Shown here in pieces: positions 39,023 through 48,869 of a DNA stretch of 64,000 nucleotides. The translations under genes and the position numbers were made by a program. The notes beneath the pieces were generated by a model that ran no database searches, was not told the origin of the DNA, and saw only the letters and a program-made list of their open reading frames with translations. Position 1 is the first letter of the stretch; each line of letters starts with the position of its first letter. The stretch is from Muribaculaceae bacterium (GTDB taxonomy: Bacteria; Bacteroidota; Bacteroidia; Bacteroidales; Muribaculaceae), in contig JAFQAS010000067.1 in NCBI GenBank assembly GCA_017399915.1, forward strand, positions 202,607 to 266,606. Direction: 5' to 3'.

Positions 39023-40210
39023 TTATGGTATCAAGCCATAAGCACGGAACACTTTTTGGATTTTTTCGAGCGCATAGGTTACTTGTTCTTTAGTGTGAGT
39101 AGCCATCATGCTGAAACGAATCAAAGTGTCTTGTGGAGCAACCGCAGGTGAAACAACAGGGTTCACGAAGATACCTTCATTGAGAAGATCACGAGTGATT
39201 GCAAATGTTTTCATATTATCGCGGATATACAATGGAATGATAGGAGTAGAAGTGTGACCTATCTCACAACCCATGTTGCGGAATCCTTCAAGAGCATAAT
39301 TAGTGATATCCCAAAGGTGTTCTTGCAATTCGGGTTCTTTCTCCATGATATCGATCGCAGCAAGAGCTGCTGCTGTTGACGCAGGAGTGATACTTGCTGT
39401 GAAGATATATGAACGAGAGTGGTGACGGAGGAAGTTGGTGATTTCTTTATCTGTTGCAATAAATCCACCAAGCGATGCAAATGACTTACTAAATGTACCC
39501 ATGATGAGGTCTACATCTTTAGTCACTCCGAAGTGGTCACAAGTACCACGGCCTCCTTTACCAAACACACCAATACTGTGTGCTTCATCGACCATCACTG
39601 TCGCATTATATTGTTTTGCGAGTCTTACAATCTCAGGGAGATTAGCGACATCACCTTCCATTGAGAACACACCATCGGTCACGATAAGTTTAACTTTATC
39701 GGGAGCACACTTTTGGAGTTGCTTTTCGAGCGACTCCATATCGTTGTGTTTATATTTCAATTTTTGAGAGAAAGCCAAACGATGACCTTCAATGATTGAA
39801 GCGTGATCTTGTTCGTCCCAAAGGATATAGTCTTCACGACCGGTAAGAGCCGATACTACACCAAGGTTTACACCGAAACCTGTTGAATAAATCATTACAT
39901 CTTCTTTGCCGATATACTCAGCAATACGTGCTTCAAGTTTTTTGTGAAGATCGAGTGTACCATTAAGGAATGGAGAGCCTGCACAACCTGTACCGTATTT
40001 ACGAGTTGCTTCAATCGCAGCTTCTTTAATACGCGGGTCGTTAACAAGACCGGTATAGCAGTTTGAACCAAACATCAATACCTTTTTGCCATTGATGATT
40101 ACTTCACAATCTTGTTCGCTTGAAATAGCACGGAAATATGGATATACTCCGGCTGCTTTTGCTTCTTGTGGTGCAGTATACTTTGCGAGTTTAGCTTGTA
40201 ATAGCTTCAT
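39023..40210 (-). CDS. spt: Serine palmitoyltransferase
   Basis: A 395-residue PLP-dependent alpha-oxoamine synthase. It condenses serine with a long-chain acyl-CoA, the first step of sphingolipid synthesis, a hallmark of many Bacteroidales membranes. Key features: FGSNCYTGLVNDPRIKEAA, GTGCAGSPFLNGT, DEAHSIGVFGKGGRGT and the PLP lysine K242 in GTFSKSFASLGG. The related KBL (glycine C-acetyltransferase) and BioF families are alternatives, but the N-terminus (YPYFRAISSEQDCEV) fits Bacteroides SPT better. Transcribed alone with its own promoter and terminator. Confidence 0.85.
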   Translation of the reverse strand: MKLLQAKLAKYTAPQEAKAAGVYPYFRAISSEQDCEVIINGKKVLMFGSNCYTGLVNDPRIKEAAIEATRKYGTGCAGSPFLNGTLDLHKKLEARIAEYIGKEDVMIYSTGFGVNLGVVSALTGREDYILWDEQDHASIIEGHRLAFSQKLKYKHNDMESLEKQLQKCAPDKVKLIVTDGVFSMEGDVANLPEIVRLAKQYNATVMVDEAHSIGVFGKGGRGTCDHFGVTKDVDLIMGTFSKSFASLGGFIATDKEITNFLRHHSRSYIFTASITPASTAAALAAIDIMEKEPELQEHLWDITNYALEGFRNMGCEIGHTSTPIIPLYIRDNMKTFAITRDLLNEGIFVNPVVSPAVAPQDTLIRFSMMATHTKEQVTYALEKIQKVFRAYGLIP

Positions 40211-40257
40211 AGTTTATTAATTATATAAAAATGAGGTTATAAACTATCTGCAAAAAC

Positions 40258-40291
40258 CAAAGATACACATCTCATTTTTGCAGGCTACAAA
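40258..40291 (-). promoter_or_regulatory. spt: Promoter of spt
   Basis: Minus-strand TTTG (40288-40291), 22-base spacer, TATCTTTG (40258-40265), 48 bases upstream of the ATG. A second -7-like TACCTTTG overlaps at 40288-40295, so tandem start sites are possible. Confidence 0.6.
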
Positions 40292-40408
40292 GGTAGCAAT
40301 TTTTAACGAGAAAATTGCCTTTTTTGACAAATATTTTACACATTATCACCCCTATTTGTGCAAAAAAATCAAAACGAGGCTACTTATTCAGTCAAATTCA
40401 CTAAACAA

Positions 40409-40439
40409 AAAGGGTGCGACATTTTGAGTCGCACCCTTT
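40409..40439 (-). terminator. Terminator of the zinc-ribbon gene
   Basis: AAAGGGTGCGAC pairs with GTCGCACCCTTT over a seven-base loop; followed by TTTTTG on the minus strand. Confidence 0.85.
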
Positions 40440-40460
40440 GGATTTTATAGCGATTTGATC

Positions 40461-41222
40461 TTAATCTTTGATACCTGCGAGCTCAGGGTCAATCATAATG
40501 CGACCACAATACTCACATACGATAATTTTCTTGTGCAATTTAATTTCCATTTGTTTTTGAGGTGGAATGCGATTGAAGCAACCGCCACATGCGTTACGTT
40601 GGATATAAACCACACCAAGACCATTGCGGGCATTTTTGCGAATACGTTTAAATGCAGTCAATGTGCGAGCATCGATTTTAGGCTCAAGTGATTTAGCTTT
40701 TTCGCGGATAGCCTCTTCTTCTTGACGTGTTTCCGATACGATTTCGTCGAGTTCGGCACGTTTTTCTTCAAGAATATGTTGTTTATCAACCAAAGCTTCT
40801 TGAGTAAATGCAATCTCATTGTTTTTAGCTTCGATGATGCGAGCAAACTCGTTTAAGCGTTTTTCGCTAAGCTGTATTTCGAGAGATTGGAACTCAATTT
40901 CCTTTGACAACAATTCGAATTCACGATTGTTTACTACAATATTGAGTTGCTCTTTATAACGTTCGATTTTAGCATGCGATTCGTTAATTTTTTCTTTCTC
41001 AATGTTAGTTTTGTGTTGAAACTCATCAATTTCAGCTTGATATTTGCTAATACGAGTGTTCAACCCTTCGATATCGTCCTCAAGGTCTTTTACTTCGAGA
41101 GGCAACTCACCGCGAATTGTTTTGATGCGGTCGATTTCTGAGAGTAATGTTTGAAGTTGGTAAAGCGATTTCAAACGTTGCTCTACTGACAATGATTCAC
41201 TTTTATTCTTATCTGTAGCCAT
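40461..41222 (-). CDS. Coiled-coil protein with C4-type zinc ribbon
   Basis: A 253-residue protein: a long Glu/Lys-rich coiled coil (about 10-185) and a C-terminal zinc ribbon (ACGGCFNRIPP ... VCEYCGRIM, two Cys pairs). Members of this family (COG1579) are near-universal in bacteria; suggested roles in RNA or nucleic-acid handling are unproven. Only three bases separate it from the Nif3-like gene, a conserved pairing in Bacteroidetes. Confidence 0.88.
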   Translation of the reverse strand: MATDKNKSESLSVEQRLKSLYQLQTLLSEIDRIKTIRGELPLEVKDLEDDIEGLNTRISKYQAEIDEFQHKTNIEKEKINESHAKIERYKEQLNIVVNNREFELLSKEIEFQSLEIQLSEKRLNEFARIIEAKNNEIAFTQEALVDKQHILEEKRAELDEIVSETRQEEEAIREKAKSLEPKIDARTLTAFKRIRKNARNGLGVVYIQRNACGGCFNRIPPQKQMEIKLHKKIIVCEYCGRIMIDPELAGIKD

Positions 41223-41225
41223 ATA

Positions 41226-42323
41226 TTACAAATAATTTATCGGATTTTTTTCTATATCTGAGTAATAAAGTGCAAAGTTAGGAAATTTTTCTTGAATAAT
41301 ACGATAAAAAATATTTTTTGTGCATTGTTCACTCTCAAAATGTCCTATATCTACGATAATTATGTCATTTTTGTAGTCTACAAAGTCATGATAACGGGTA
41401 TCGGAAGTCAAAAACACCTGTGCACCTGCACCTATTGCGTTGCGCATCAAGAATGCCCCGGATCCTCCACACATTGCAATCTTCGACACCTCCACTCTAT
41501 CATCATAAGCATTGGTGCGCACTATTGGCGAATGAAATGCGTGTTTCACCTTTTCGACAAAAGCACGAAGCGACATCGGCTCTTTCAAATCGCCCACTAC
41601 TCCCGACCCGGTGAGTTTCGACACATTCTCTATCGCCACAAACTCATATGCAGGCACTTCATATGGGTGTGCATTGATTAAAGCCTTCTCCACTTTACCT
41701 TTAAGCCATCGAGGCAGCAACACATCTACACGTGTTTCGGGCTCATAATGCACCTCACCGAGCTCACCCACAAACGGGTTTGCCCCGTCGAGCGCACGGA
41801 ATGAACCTTTACCCTCCACCGAAAAGCTACAACAATCATATGCGCCAATTTTTCCCGCACCGGCTTTAAACAATGCAGCCTTCACCTCATCGCAATGAGC
41901 GTTGGGCACCATTACCGATAGCTTCAGCAACTTATCACTTTGAGGGTCGAGAACTTCAACATTCTCCACACCCAACATTTCAGCCATCTCCCACGACACA
42001 CCATAGGTGGCATTATCAATGGCAGTATGGCACGAATAAATCGCCACACCATTTTGCAACGCCTTCATCACTGTTCGCTCCACTTGAGTTGAGCCTATGA
42101 GACGTTTTAACCCTTTAAAGATTAACGGGTGATGCGAAATTACAAGATTACACCCGCGACTTATCGCTTCATCCACAATAGCCTCAGTGGCATCGACACA
42201 CAATAATGCGCCGGTGCACTCAGTCATTCGATTGCCCACTTGCAATCCGCAATTATCGTAATCTTCTTGCAATGCAAGTGGAGCATACGCCTCTATCGCC
42301 GATGTAATCTCTGCTATTGTCAT
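41226..42323 (-). CDS. Nif3-like dinuclear metal-centre protein
   Basis: A 365-residue NIF3/DUF34 family protein with metal-ligand motifs CGLQVGN near residue 25, ISHHPLIFKGLKRL near 60 and DIGHFESEQ near 332. The central insert (about 130-230) is the PII-like domain of longer family members. The biochemical role is not settled; GTP cyclohydrolase-like and cofactor-repair roles have been suggested. It lies 12 bases after aspS. Confidence 0.9.
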   Translation of the reverse strand: MTIAEITSAIEAYAPLALQEDYDNCGLQVGNRMTECTGALLCVDATEAIVDEAISRGCNLVISHHPLIFKGLKRLIGSTQVERTVMKALQNGVAIYSCHTAIDNATYGVSWEMAEMLGVENVEVLDPQSDKLLKLSVMVPNAHCDEVKAALFKAGAGKIGAYDCCSFSVEGKGSFRALDGANPFVGELGEVHYEPETRVDVLLPRWLKGKVEKALINAHPYEVPAYEFVAIENVSKLTGSGVVGDLKEPMSLRAFVEKVKHAFHSPIVRTNAYDDRVEVSKIAMCGGSGAFLMRNAIGAGAQVFLTSDTRYHDFVDYKNDIIIVDIGHFESEQCTKNIFYRIIQEKFPNFALYYSDIEKNPINYL

Positions 42324-42335
42324 ATATTATTCAGC

Positions 42336-44099
42336 TTATTTTTCCTCTTTAGGAAGCACTACATCAATTGCCAATTCTTGCAATTGCGATGCATCGATAG
42401 TTGATGGAGCATCAATCATCATATCGCGACCCGAATTATTTTTAGGGAATGCGATAACGTCGCGAATAGAATCTAATCCGGCAAGGATTGACACGAAACG
42501 GTCGAAACCAAATGCCAAACCGCCATGAGGAGGTGCGCCATATTTAAATGCGTTCATCAAGAAGCCAAATTTATATTGCGCATCTTCTTCGCTAAGACCA
42601 AGCAAACTAAACATTTTATCTTGAAGTTGGGCGTCGTGAATACGAATACTACCACCACCAAGTTCGTTACCATTCACAACCATATCGTAGGCTGTAGCTC
42701 TCACCTCGCCTGTTGCAGAATCGAGTTTGTCGATATCTTCGGCATTAGGTGCAGTGAATGGGTGGTGCATTGCGTAGTAACGTTGTGTTTCTTCGTCCCA
42801 CTCAAACAATGGGAAATCAACAACCCATAGGCATGAGAATTTTTGAGGATCGCGCAAGCCAAGTTGGCTACCCATTTCAAGACGCAATTCACAAAGCTGC
42901 TTGCGAGTTTTCATTGTTTGTCCGGCAAGAATCAAAATCAAATCACCCGGTTTAGCCTCGCAACGATCGGCCCATGTGCGCAATTCTTCTTCGGTGTAGA
43001 ATTTCGATACCGAGCTCTTGATTGAGCCATCTTGCTCAACTTTTACCCACATCATGCCTTTTGCTCCGATTTGTGGACGTTTCACAAAGTCGGTCAATTG
43101 GTCGAGTTGTTTGCGAGTGTAAGAAGCGCAACCGGGAGCACAAATAGCACCCACATATTCTGCGTCATCAAGCACAGCAAAACCTTTTCCCACTGTCAAA
43201 TCTTTGATTTCGACAAACTTCATTCCGAAACGAGTATCAGGTTTGTCGCTACCATAATATTTCATAGCATCGGCCCAAGTCATGCGTGGGAATGGGTCGG
43301 CGAAATCTATATCTTTCACATATTTGAAGATGTGTTTTACCAAGCCTTCAAACATTTGAAGCACATCTTCTTGCTCTACAAACGACATTTCGCAGTCGAT
43401 TTGAGTAAACTCGGGTTGACGGTCGGCACGAAGGTCTTCATCGCGGAAACATTTCACGATTTGGAAATAACGGTCAAAGCCACTCACCATCAATAATTGC
43501 TTAAATGTTTGTGGCGATTGTGGCAACGCGTAAAATTCACCGGGATTCATGCGTGAAGGCACCACAAAGTCTCGAGCACCTTCGGGAGTTGACTTAATCA
43601 ACACCGGTGTTTCCACTTCGATAAATCCTTTTTCATCGAGATAGCGACGAATTTCAAATGCCATTTTGTGGCGCAATTCAAGATTGCCACGCACCGACGG
43701 ACGACGCAAGTCGAGATAGCGATATTTCATTCTCAAATCATCGCCACCATCAGTATCATCTTCGATTGTAAACGGAGGCACTTCCGATTTGTTAAGCACC
43801 TTCAATTCGCTTGCGATTATTTCTATATCGCCGGTAGGCAAGTTGGCGTTTTTGCTTGAACGCTCAGCCACCTCACCGGTTACTTGAATCACATATTCAC
43901 GTCCTAAATGGTTGGCAGCCTCACATAGCGCAGCATCTGATTCGTTATTAAACACTACTTGTGTCACACCATAACGGTCGCGCATATCAACGAAAGTCAT
44001 ACCACCCATTTTGCGTGCACGTTGCACCCAACCGGCAAGCGTCACAACCTTACCGGCATCGCTTAAGCGGAGTTCACCGCAAGTATTACTTCTATACAT
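42336..44099 (-). CDS. aspS: Aspartyl-tRNA synthetase
   Basis: A 587-residue class II synthetase of the bacterial type: N-terminal OB fold ([20 protein letters not shown]), motif 2 in [18 protein letters not shown], the GAD insertion domain (about 290-410) and motif 3 in [13 protein letters not shown] near the end. Charges tRNA-Asp. Probably leads the aspS-nif3-zinc-ribbon unit. Confidence 0.95.
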   Translation of the reverse strand: MYRSNTCGELRLSDAGKVVTLAGWVQRARKMGGMTFVDMRDRYGVTQVVFNNESDAALCEAANHLGREYVIQVTGEVAERSSKNANLPTGDIEIIASELKVLNKSEVPPFTIEDDTDGGDDLRMKYRYLDLRRPSVRGNLELRHKMAFEIRRYLDEKGFIEVETPVLIKSTPEGARDFVVPSRMNPGEFYALPQSPQTFKQLLMVSGFDRYFQIVKCFRDEDLRADRQPEFTQIDCEMSFVEQEDVLQMFEGLVKHIFKYVKDIDFADPFPRMTWADAMKYYGSDKPDTRFGMKFVEIKDLTVGKGFAVLDDAEYVGAICAPGCASYTRKQLDQLTDFVKRPQIGAKGMMWVKVEQDGSIKSSVSKFYTEEELRTWADRCEAKPGDLILILAGQTMKTRKQLCELRLEMGSQLGLRDPQKFSCLWVVDFPLFEWDEETQRYYAMHHPFTAPNAEDIDKLDSATGEVRATAYDMVVNGNELGGGSIRIHDAQLQDKMFSLLGLSEEDAQYKFGFLMNAFKYGAPPHGGLAFGFDRFVSILAGLDSIRDVIAFPKNNSGRDMMIDAPSTIDASQLQELAIDVVLPKEEK

Positions 44100-44208
44100 A
44101 TCTGAGTATTGAAATGATAAAATGTTTTACCTTACTTATTTTTGTGTAAAGGTACAACATTTCATCGAATAAACACATATTTATCATCATTTTTTGATGA
44201 CAAATGGT

Positions 44209-44559
44209 TTATCTACCGAACCACATTTTCACTTTTTGCATAAAAGTTTTAGGTTCGGGTTTTATATGCACATTTACTTTAGCTTCTTTTTTATTCAAAA
44301 ATATTATTGACGAATGAAGCACTATACCCACTGTTTCTTCAAAGTTTACTATACCATGCACTCGTGATAGTGCGATTGTGCGGAACAACGACTTGTCATC
44401 AACGCTCCTCAACACTATCTTTTCATCTTCGATAGTCAATCCATGCACATCGGCTAATGAATCAAACAATATAGCCACATTTAGTTCATCTATTCCTTTT
44501 GGTTTTTTACAATATCTTCTATAGACCTCTTCAATTGCTTTTTTGGTTATCATAGGCAC
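44209..44559 (-). CDS. Hypothetical protein, 116 residues
   Basis: A cytoplasmic alpha/beta protein without signal or membrane segment; begins MPMITKKAIEEVYRRYCKKP and ends in a basic Lys/Trp segment (KTFMQKVKMWFGR). A promoter with both elements precedes it, which supports a real gene. I do not recognise the family; the DELNVAILFDSL and GIVNFEETVGIV segments may define it. Confidence 0.6.
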   Translation of the reverse strand: MPMITKKAIEEVYRRYCKKPKGIDELNVAILFDSLADVHGLTIEDEKIVLRSVDDKSLFRTIALSRVHGIVNFEETVGIVLHSSIIFLNKKEAKVNVHIKPEPKTFMQKVKMWFGR

Positions 44560-44622
44560 TAAAATTTAAAATTAGACACGACTATTATCACCGTCTTTGC
44601 GGCTGTTATACTACATTAACAA

Positions 44623-44655
44623 CAAAGTTATATTTTTTGTTTAAAAATGGACAAA
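44623..44655 (-). promoter_or_regulatory. Promoter of the 116-residue protein gene
   Basis: Minus-strand TTTG (44652-44655), 21-base spacer, TAACTTTG (44623-44630). Confidence 0.65.
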
Positions 44656-44720
44656 AAAATGTGAAATCTTTTACAATTCCACATTTTCAATAGAGTATTT
44701 CTCCTATATGTTTAATGTTA

Positions 44721-46058
44721 TCATATCTGAAATATCAATGTTTCCAAGTATATCATTGCCACACCTGCCAAATATCCGATTAACGCCAACAATGACACAT
44801 TTTTGAGATACCAACCAAAGTTGATTTTTTCCAAACCCATTGCTATCACACCGGCAGCAGAGCCTATAATCAATATACTGCCTCCCACTCCGGCGCAATA
44901 GGTCAATAGCAACCAGAAAAGTCCATCTTGAGTGAAGGCTTGCATATATGCAGGGTCGGCACACGTTGCCAACACGTCGGGAGTCACTACAGGATACATA
45001 CCCATGCAACCTGCCACCAATGGAACATTATCTACTATTGACGACAACACCCCAACCGACGTTGCTATGGTAAATACTTCATGGACATTTTCATCGAGAT
45101 ATGTAGCTATAGAGCCTAATATTCCGGCGCTTTGCAATCCGGCTACCGACATCAATATACCTAAGAAAAATAATATTGTGGGCATATCGATATGCTCTAT
45201 CACTTTCGACACACGATTTTTTGCACTCTCCTCTACTCCGCGTTTACGCCCATAAAGCACCTCGGTTACCACCCAAAGAATACCAAGCACAAACATCACA
45301 CCCACATATGGAGGCAATCCTGTTGTAGCCTTAATCACTGGCACCAACAACAATCCTGACACTCCCATTATAAACACCGCACGACTAAATGCTTCTCCCA
45401 CTCCTGCCGGCAATTTTAGTTTAGGAGAGTCGGCCATCAACATGCTATCGGGTTGTTTTTGCACCCTAAATGATATTATCAAAAGTGGCACCAATAATGA
45501 CACTATACAAGGCACAATCAAATACATCACTAAAGGCACAGTAGTGACATTGCCACGCATCCACAACATAATCGTAGTAACATCACCTATTGGCGACCAT
45601 GCTCCACCACTATTTGCCGCAATAATTATAATTCCTGCAAATATCCATCGTTCCATTGGCTTGGTAATAATGCGACGTAGCATCATCACAATAACAATGG
45701 TTGTTGTCATATTATCCAACACTGCCGACATGAAAAAAGCCACTATCGACAATAGCCATAAAAGCCCTATTTTTTTCCGTGTTGTAATACGTCGAGTTAT
45801 AATAAAGAAGCCTCCATGCCGGTCAATCAGCTCTACAATAGTCATAGCTCCTATTAAGAACACCAATGTCTCACATGTGCCTCCTAAATGCTCCATCAAC
45901 TCTCCTCCTATATTTGCATCGTTAGCGAATAGAGCATAAGCAACCCATATCAACCCAAACATCACCAAGGCCGAAGCTGCTTTATCAACTTTTATTTTGT
46001 GTTCCATTGCTATACACGCATAGCCAAGAACAAATATTACAATTATTACCGGAATCAT
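44721..46058 (-). CDS. nhaD: NhaD-type Na+/H+ antiporter
   Basis: A 445-residue, about 12-helix inner-membrane antiporter of the ion transporter superfamily. Typical NhaD features are FLIGAMTIVELIDRHGGF near residue 90, FFMSAVLDNMTTTIVIVMMLRR near 128, IAANSGGAWSPIGDVTTIMLW and a second half-repeat ending in SSIVDNVPLVAGCMGMYP. It exchanges Na+ for H+. Immediately upstream on the chromosome lies a sodium-pumping decarboxylase operon, so the two may share the sodium cycle. Transcribed alone. Confidence 0.93.
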   Translation of the reverse strand: MIPVIIVIFVLGYACIAMEHKIKVDKAASALVMFGLIWVAYALFANDANIGGELMEHLGGTCETLVFLIGAMTIVELIDRHGGFFIITRRITTRKKIGLLWLLSIVAFFMSAVLDNMTTTIVIVMMLRRIITKPMERWIFAGIIIIAANSGGAWSPIGDVTTIMLWMRGNVTTVPLVMYLIVPCIVSLLVPLLIISFRVQKQPDSMLMADSPKLKLPAGVGEAFSRAVFIMGVSGLLLVPVIKATTGLPPYVGVMFVLGILWVVTEVLYGRKRGVEESAKNRVSKVIEHIDMPTILFFLGILMSVAGLQSAGILGSIATYLDENVHEVFTIATSVGVLSSIVDNVPLVAGCMGMYPVVTPDVLATCADPAYMQAFTQDGLFWLLLTYCAGVGGSILIIGSAAGVIAMGLEKINFGWYLKNVSLLALIGYLAGVAMIYLETLIFQI

Positions 46059-46246
46059 TGTTGTATTAAATAAGGTATTTTATGTTATTCATGGAATAAA
46101 AGAGATATTAAGCAATCATGCTTAATTTACTATTTTTCGATAATTCGACTTTGAAAATTCTACCAATTTTTCAAAAAAGCATCTCTATTGATTTTCCGAC
46201 TACAAAATTACACTTTTTTTTGCAATTTTGGAGCATTTTGTTTACC

Positions 46247-46288
46247 AAAAAAAGAATGTGAACATAGTTATGTCCACATTCTTTTTTT
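46247..46288. terminator. Terminator of the methylmalonyl-CoA decarboxylase operon
   Basis: AAAAAAAGAATGTG-a-ACAT pairs with ATGT-c-CACATTCTTTTTTT over a four-base loop, 18 bases past the mmdB stop. Confidence 0.88.
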
Positions 46289-46306
46289 ATAGTTATTTCG
46301 TTTATA

Positions 46307-47464
46307 TTATCCTAAGAAAGCAAGGAGAACACCAGCTGCAGTTGCCGAACCGATTACACCTGCCACATTAGGACCCATAGCATGCATCAACAAATAGTTT
46401 GATGGATCATATTCCAATCCAAGGTTATTTGAGATACGTGCCGACATTGGCACTGCCGATACACCGGCATTACCGATAAGCGGATTGAGTTTTTTGTCTT
46501 TTGGCAACACGAGGTTAAACAATTTGACAAACAACACTCCCGATGAAGAGGCAATGATAAATGCCATGAAACCAAGGAAGAAAATTCCGATTGTTTCCAA
46601 TGTCAAGAATTCTGATGCTTGAGTTGAAGCTCCCACAGTCATACCAAGGAGAATTGTCACGATATCGGTCAACGCGTTGCTTGCTGTTTTTGCAAGACGA
46701 GTTGTCACACCACATTCGCGCAACAAGTTTCCGAAGAACAACATTCCGAGCAATGGAAGAGCGGTTGGCACAACGAAACAAGTCAACAATAAACCCACGA
46801 TTGGGAATATAATTTTTTCGTTTTGCGAAACGGCACGAGCTGGTTTCATCTTTATCAATCGTTCCTTCTTTGTTGTGAACAAGCGCATAATCGGTGGCTG
46901 AATCACTGGCACAAGAGCCATATATGAATAAGCCGATACTGCGATTGCTCCCATCAAATTAGGTGCAAGTTTTGACGACACAAAGATTGCAGTTGGACCA
47001 TCAGCACCACCAATGATAGCGATAGCTCCTGCTTGGTCGGGAGCAAATCCCAATGCCAACGCAACCATATATGCGCCGAAGATGCCAAATTGAGCAGCTG
47101 CACCCACAAGCATCAACTTAGGGTTAGCTATCAATGCGGTAAAGTCGGTCATTGCACCGATACCAAGGAATACAAGTGGTGGATACCAACCGGCACTCAC
47201 ACCATTATAAAGAATATTCAACACGGTTCCTTCTTCGTAAATGCCGACTTCCATACCGGCCGAGAAAGGAATGTTTCCAATAAGGATACCAAAACCGATG
47301 GGCACGAGCAACATTGGCTCAAAGTTCTTCTTAATTGCGAGATAAAGGAAGAACATACCCACAGCAAGCATCACAAAATGCTGCCATGTGGCATTGGCGA
47401 AACCCGTCATAGCCCAGAAGGTCTCAAGGTTTCCCGACATGAATTCACTTAAAGATTGTTCCAT
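46307..47464 (-). CDS. mmdB: Sodium-translocating decarboxylase, beta subunit (methylmalonyl-CoA decarboxylase type)
   Basis: A 385-residue membrane subunit (about 10 helices) of the biotin-dependent Na+ pumps. It carries IAIIGGADGPTAIFVSSKLAP, with the conserved Asp in GGADGPT needed for carboxybiotin decarboxylation and Na+ movement, and GNAGVSAVPMSAR near residue 328. Oxaloacetate decarboxylase OadB is the closest alternative; the adjacent epimerase and carboxyltransferase genes favour methylmalonyl-CoA. Last gene of the operon, 11 bases after mmdC. Confidence 0.92.
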   Translation of the reverse strand: MEQSLSEFMSGNLETFWAMTGFANATWQHFVMLAVGMFFLYLAIKKNFEPMLLVPIGFGILIGNIPFSAGMEVGIYEEGTVLNILYNGVSAGWYPPLVFLGIGAMTDFTALIANPKLMLVGAAAQFGIFGAYMVALALGFAPDQAGAIAIIGGADGPTAIFVSSKLAPNLMGAIAVSAYSYMALVPVIQPPIMRLFTTKKERLIKMKPARAVSQNEKIIFPIVGLLLTCFVVPTALPLLGMLFFGNLLRECGVTTRLAKTASNALTDIVTILLGMTVGASTQASEFLTLETIGIFFLGFMAFIIASSSGVLFVKLFNLVLPKDKKLNPLIGNAGVSAVPMSARISNNLGLEYDPSNYLLMHAMGPNVAGVIGSATAAGVLLAFLG

Positions 47465-47475
47465 AATTGGTTGAT

Positions 47476-47907
47476 TTATTCAAGTGTTATAAGAGCTGCT
47501 CCTTCAAGGACAGAGTCTCCGGCATTTACATTTACTGCTGCAACCTTACCATCGCGACCTGCATGAATAGCATTTTCCATTTTCATTGCTTCTAACACTA
47601 CTACTGTATCTGAAGCTTTTACGGTATCTCCCACCTTTACTGAAACTGACACCACAACACCGGGAAGTGGAGCTTTCACTTGAGCGCCACCTGCTGCAGG
47701 TGCCGGTTTTGTTATAACCTTTTCACCTGTTTGAGTGCGAGGTGCTGCCGATGGACGGGGTGCTACTACAGTTTTCACTGTTTCTTTCTTTTCGAATTCC
47801 ACATTATAAGGTGTGCCATTTACTTCTACTTGTGCAATACCATTTTCGATATCACCTATGGCTACCTTATATGCGTTACCATTGATTTTATATTTATATT
47901 CTTTCAT
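47476..47907 (-). CDS. mmdC: Biotin carboxyl carrier protein of the decarboxylase (gamma subunit)
   Basis: A 143-residue carrier: an N-terminal beta segment, a Pro/Ala-rich flexible linker (residues 50-75) and a C-terminal biotinyl domain with the biotin-lysine motif VLEAMKMENAIHA. It shuttles the carboxyl group from MmdA to MmdB. Operon position 4. Confidence 0.94.
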   Translation of the reverse strand: MKEYKYKINGNAYKVAIGDIENGIAQVEVNGTPYNVEFEKKETVKTVVAPRPSAAPRTQTGEKVITKPAPAAGGAQVKAPLPGVVVSVSVKVGDTVKASDTVVVLEAMKMENAIHAGRDGKVAAVNVNAGDSVLEGAALITLE

Positions 47908-47940
47908 TGTTGTATTTTTTTATAAGTTAGCAATAAGTGA

Positions 47941-48849
47941 TTACTTACGAGGCAACTCGCGCAATCCATAAATCTTTGAACTCCATGGAGAATAAGCTTT
48001 CTTCACTTTGTTGATTGTGAGAATTGTGTTCTCTTGATCGTGAGCATTTAGATGCTCGTGAAGAGCCATAACGATAGCGGCAATTTCTTCTCCTGAATCT
48101 GACGCAGGAGCATCTGCTTTTGCCACTGTCTTAGGTTCAACACCTTGAGAGCGCATCTTATTTGCTTTAGATATAGCCGATCCGATTTTGCTTATTGCAT
48201 AGAAGCAGAGACACAATACCAATAACGCTCCAAACACGATTGACATTGCCATAACTGTGAGAACTACTCCATTGCTATCAAGTGTCCTGAAGTTTTCAAC
48301 CTTTTCGTTGGTATCAACGATAACATTACTTCCTCCTGGAGTAATATATTTATCGCCACCATCGCGCACTTCCCACACTATTTCACCTTTTTCATTCTCT
48401 ACACGAGCGAATGATGTATTTGGTTTAAGATCCGAAGGAATTGTCACTTTATCAAGAACAGTTTTCTTATCTGCGTCGATAATATAAATTGTTTCTCCTG
48501 GCTTAATTTTGAAACTTGTGTGGAATGTACCCTTGTTGGGTTCTCCATCTGCCCAAAATATTACTTGTTGCAATGGTGGAATATTTGTATTTACATCACC
48601 AAGAGGCACTGGATAATATTTCTCAGGAGTTGTGCTGTCATTTGTAAGATAAACACTTGATATTTCCATTGAGGCGTGTGTTGAGTTTGTCAACTCAATC
48701 CAACCATGGCGCATGCCATAGTCATCGACCACGCTCGAATCATTTTGCACCATCACCTCTGTTAGGTACAACCCTTTGCGACCTTGAGCATATGCCGCCG
48801 TAGAGATTGCCATAAGGGCAACGAGCATTAATAATAATTTCTTTTTCAT
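47941..48849 (-). CDS. mmdD: OadG-like delta subunit with N-terminal lamin-tail-like domain
   Basis: A 302-residue protein with signal peptide (MKKKLLLMLVALMAISTAAYA). The first part resembles a lamin-tail domain (YLTEVMVQNDSSVVDDYGMRHGWIEL, then DKVTIPSDLKPNTSFAR), placed outside the membrane. One membrane helix (VVLTVMAMSIVFGALLVLCL) and a C-terminal OadG-like stretch follow. OadG subunits in other bacteria are only about 80-100 residues; the added periplasmic domain is characteristic of Bacteroidetes. It probably assembles MmdA with the membrane subunit. Confidence 0.85.
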   Translation of the reverse strand: MKKKLLLMLVALMAISTAAYAQGRKGLYLTEVMVQNDSSVVDDYGMRHGWIELTNSTHASMEISSVYLTNDSTTPEKYYPVPLGDVNTNIPPLQQVIFWADGEPNKGTFHTSFKIKPGETIYIIDADKKTVLDKVTIPSDLKPNTSFARVENEKGEIVWEVRDGGDKYITPGGSNVIVDTNEKVENFRTLDSNGVVLTVMAMSIVFGALLVLCLCFYAISKIGSAISKANKMRSQGVEPKTVAKADAPASDSGEEIAAIVMALHEHLNAHDQENTILTINKVKKAYSPWSSKIYGLRELPRK

Positions 48850-48869
48850 AAATCTTATAATGTCGTCGA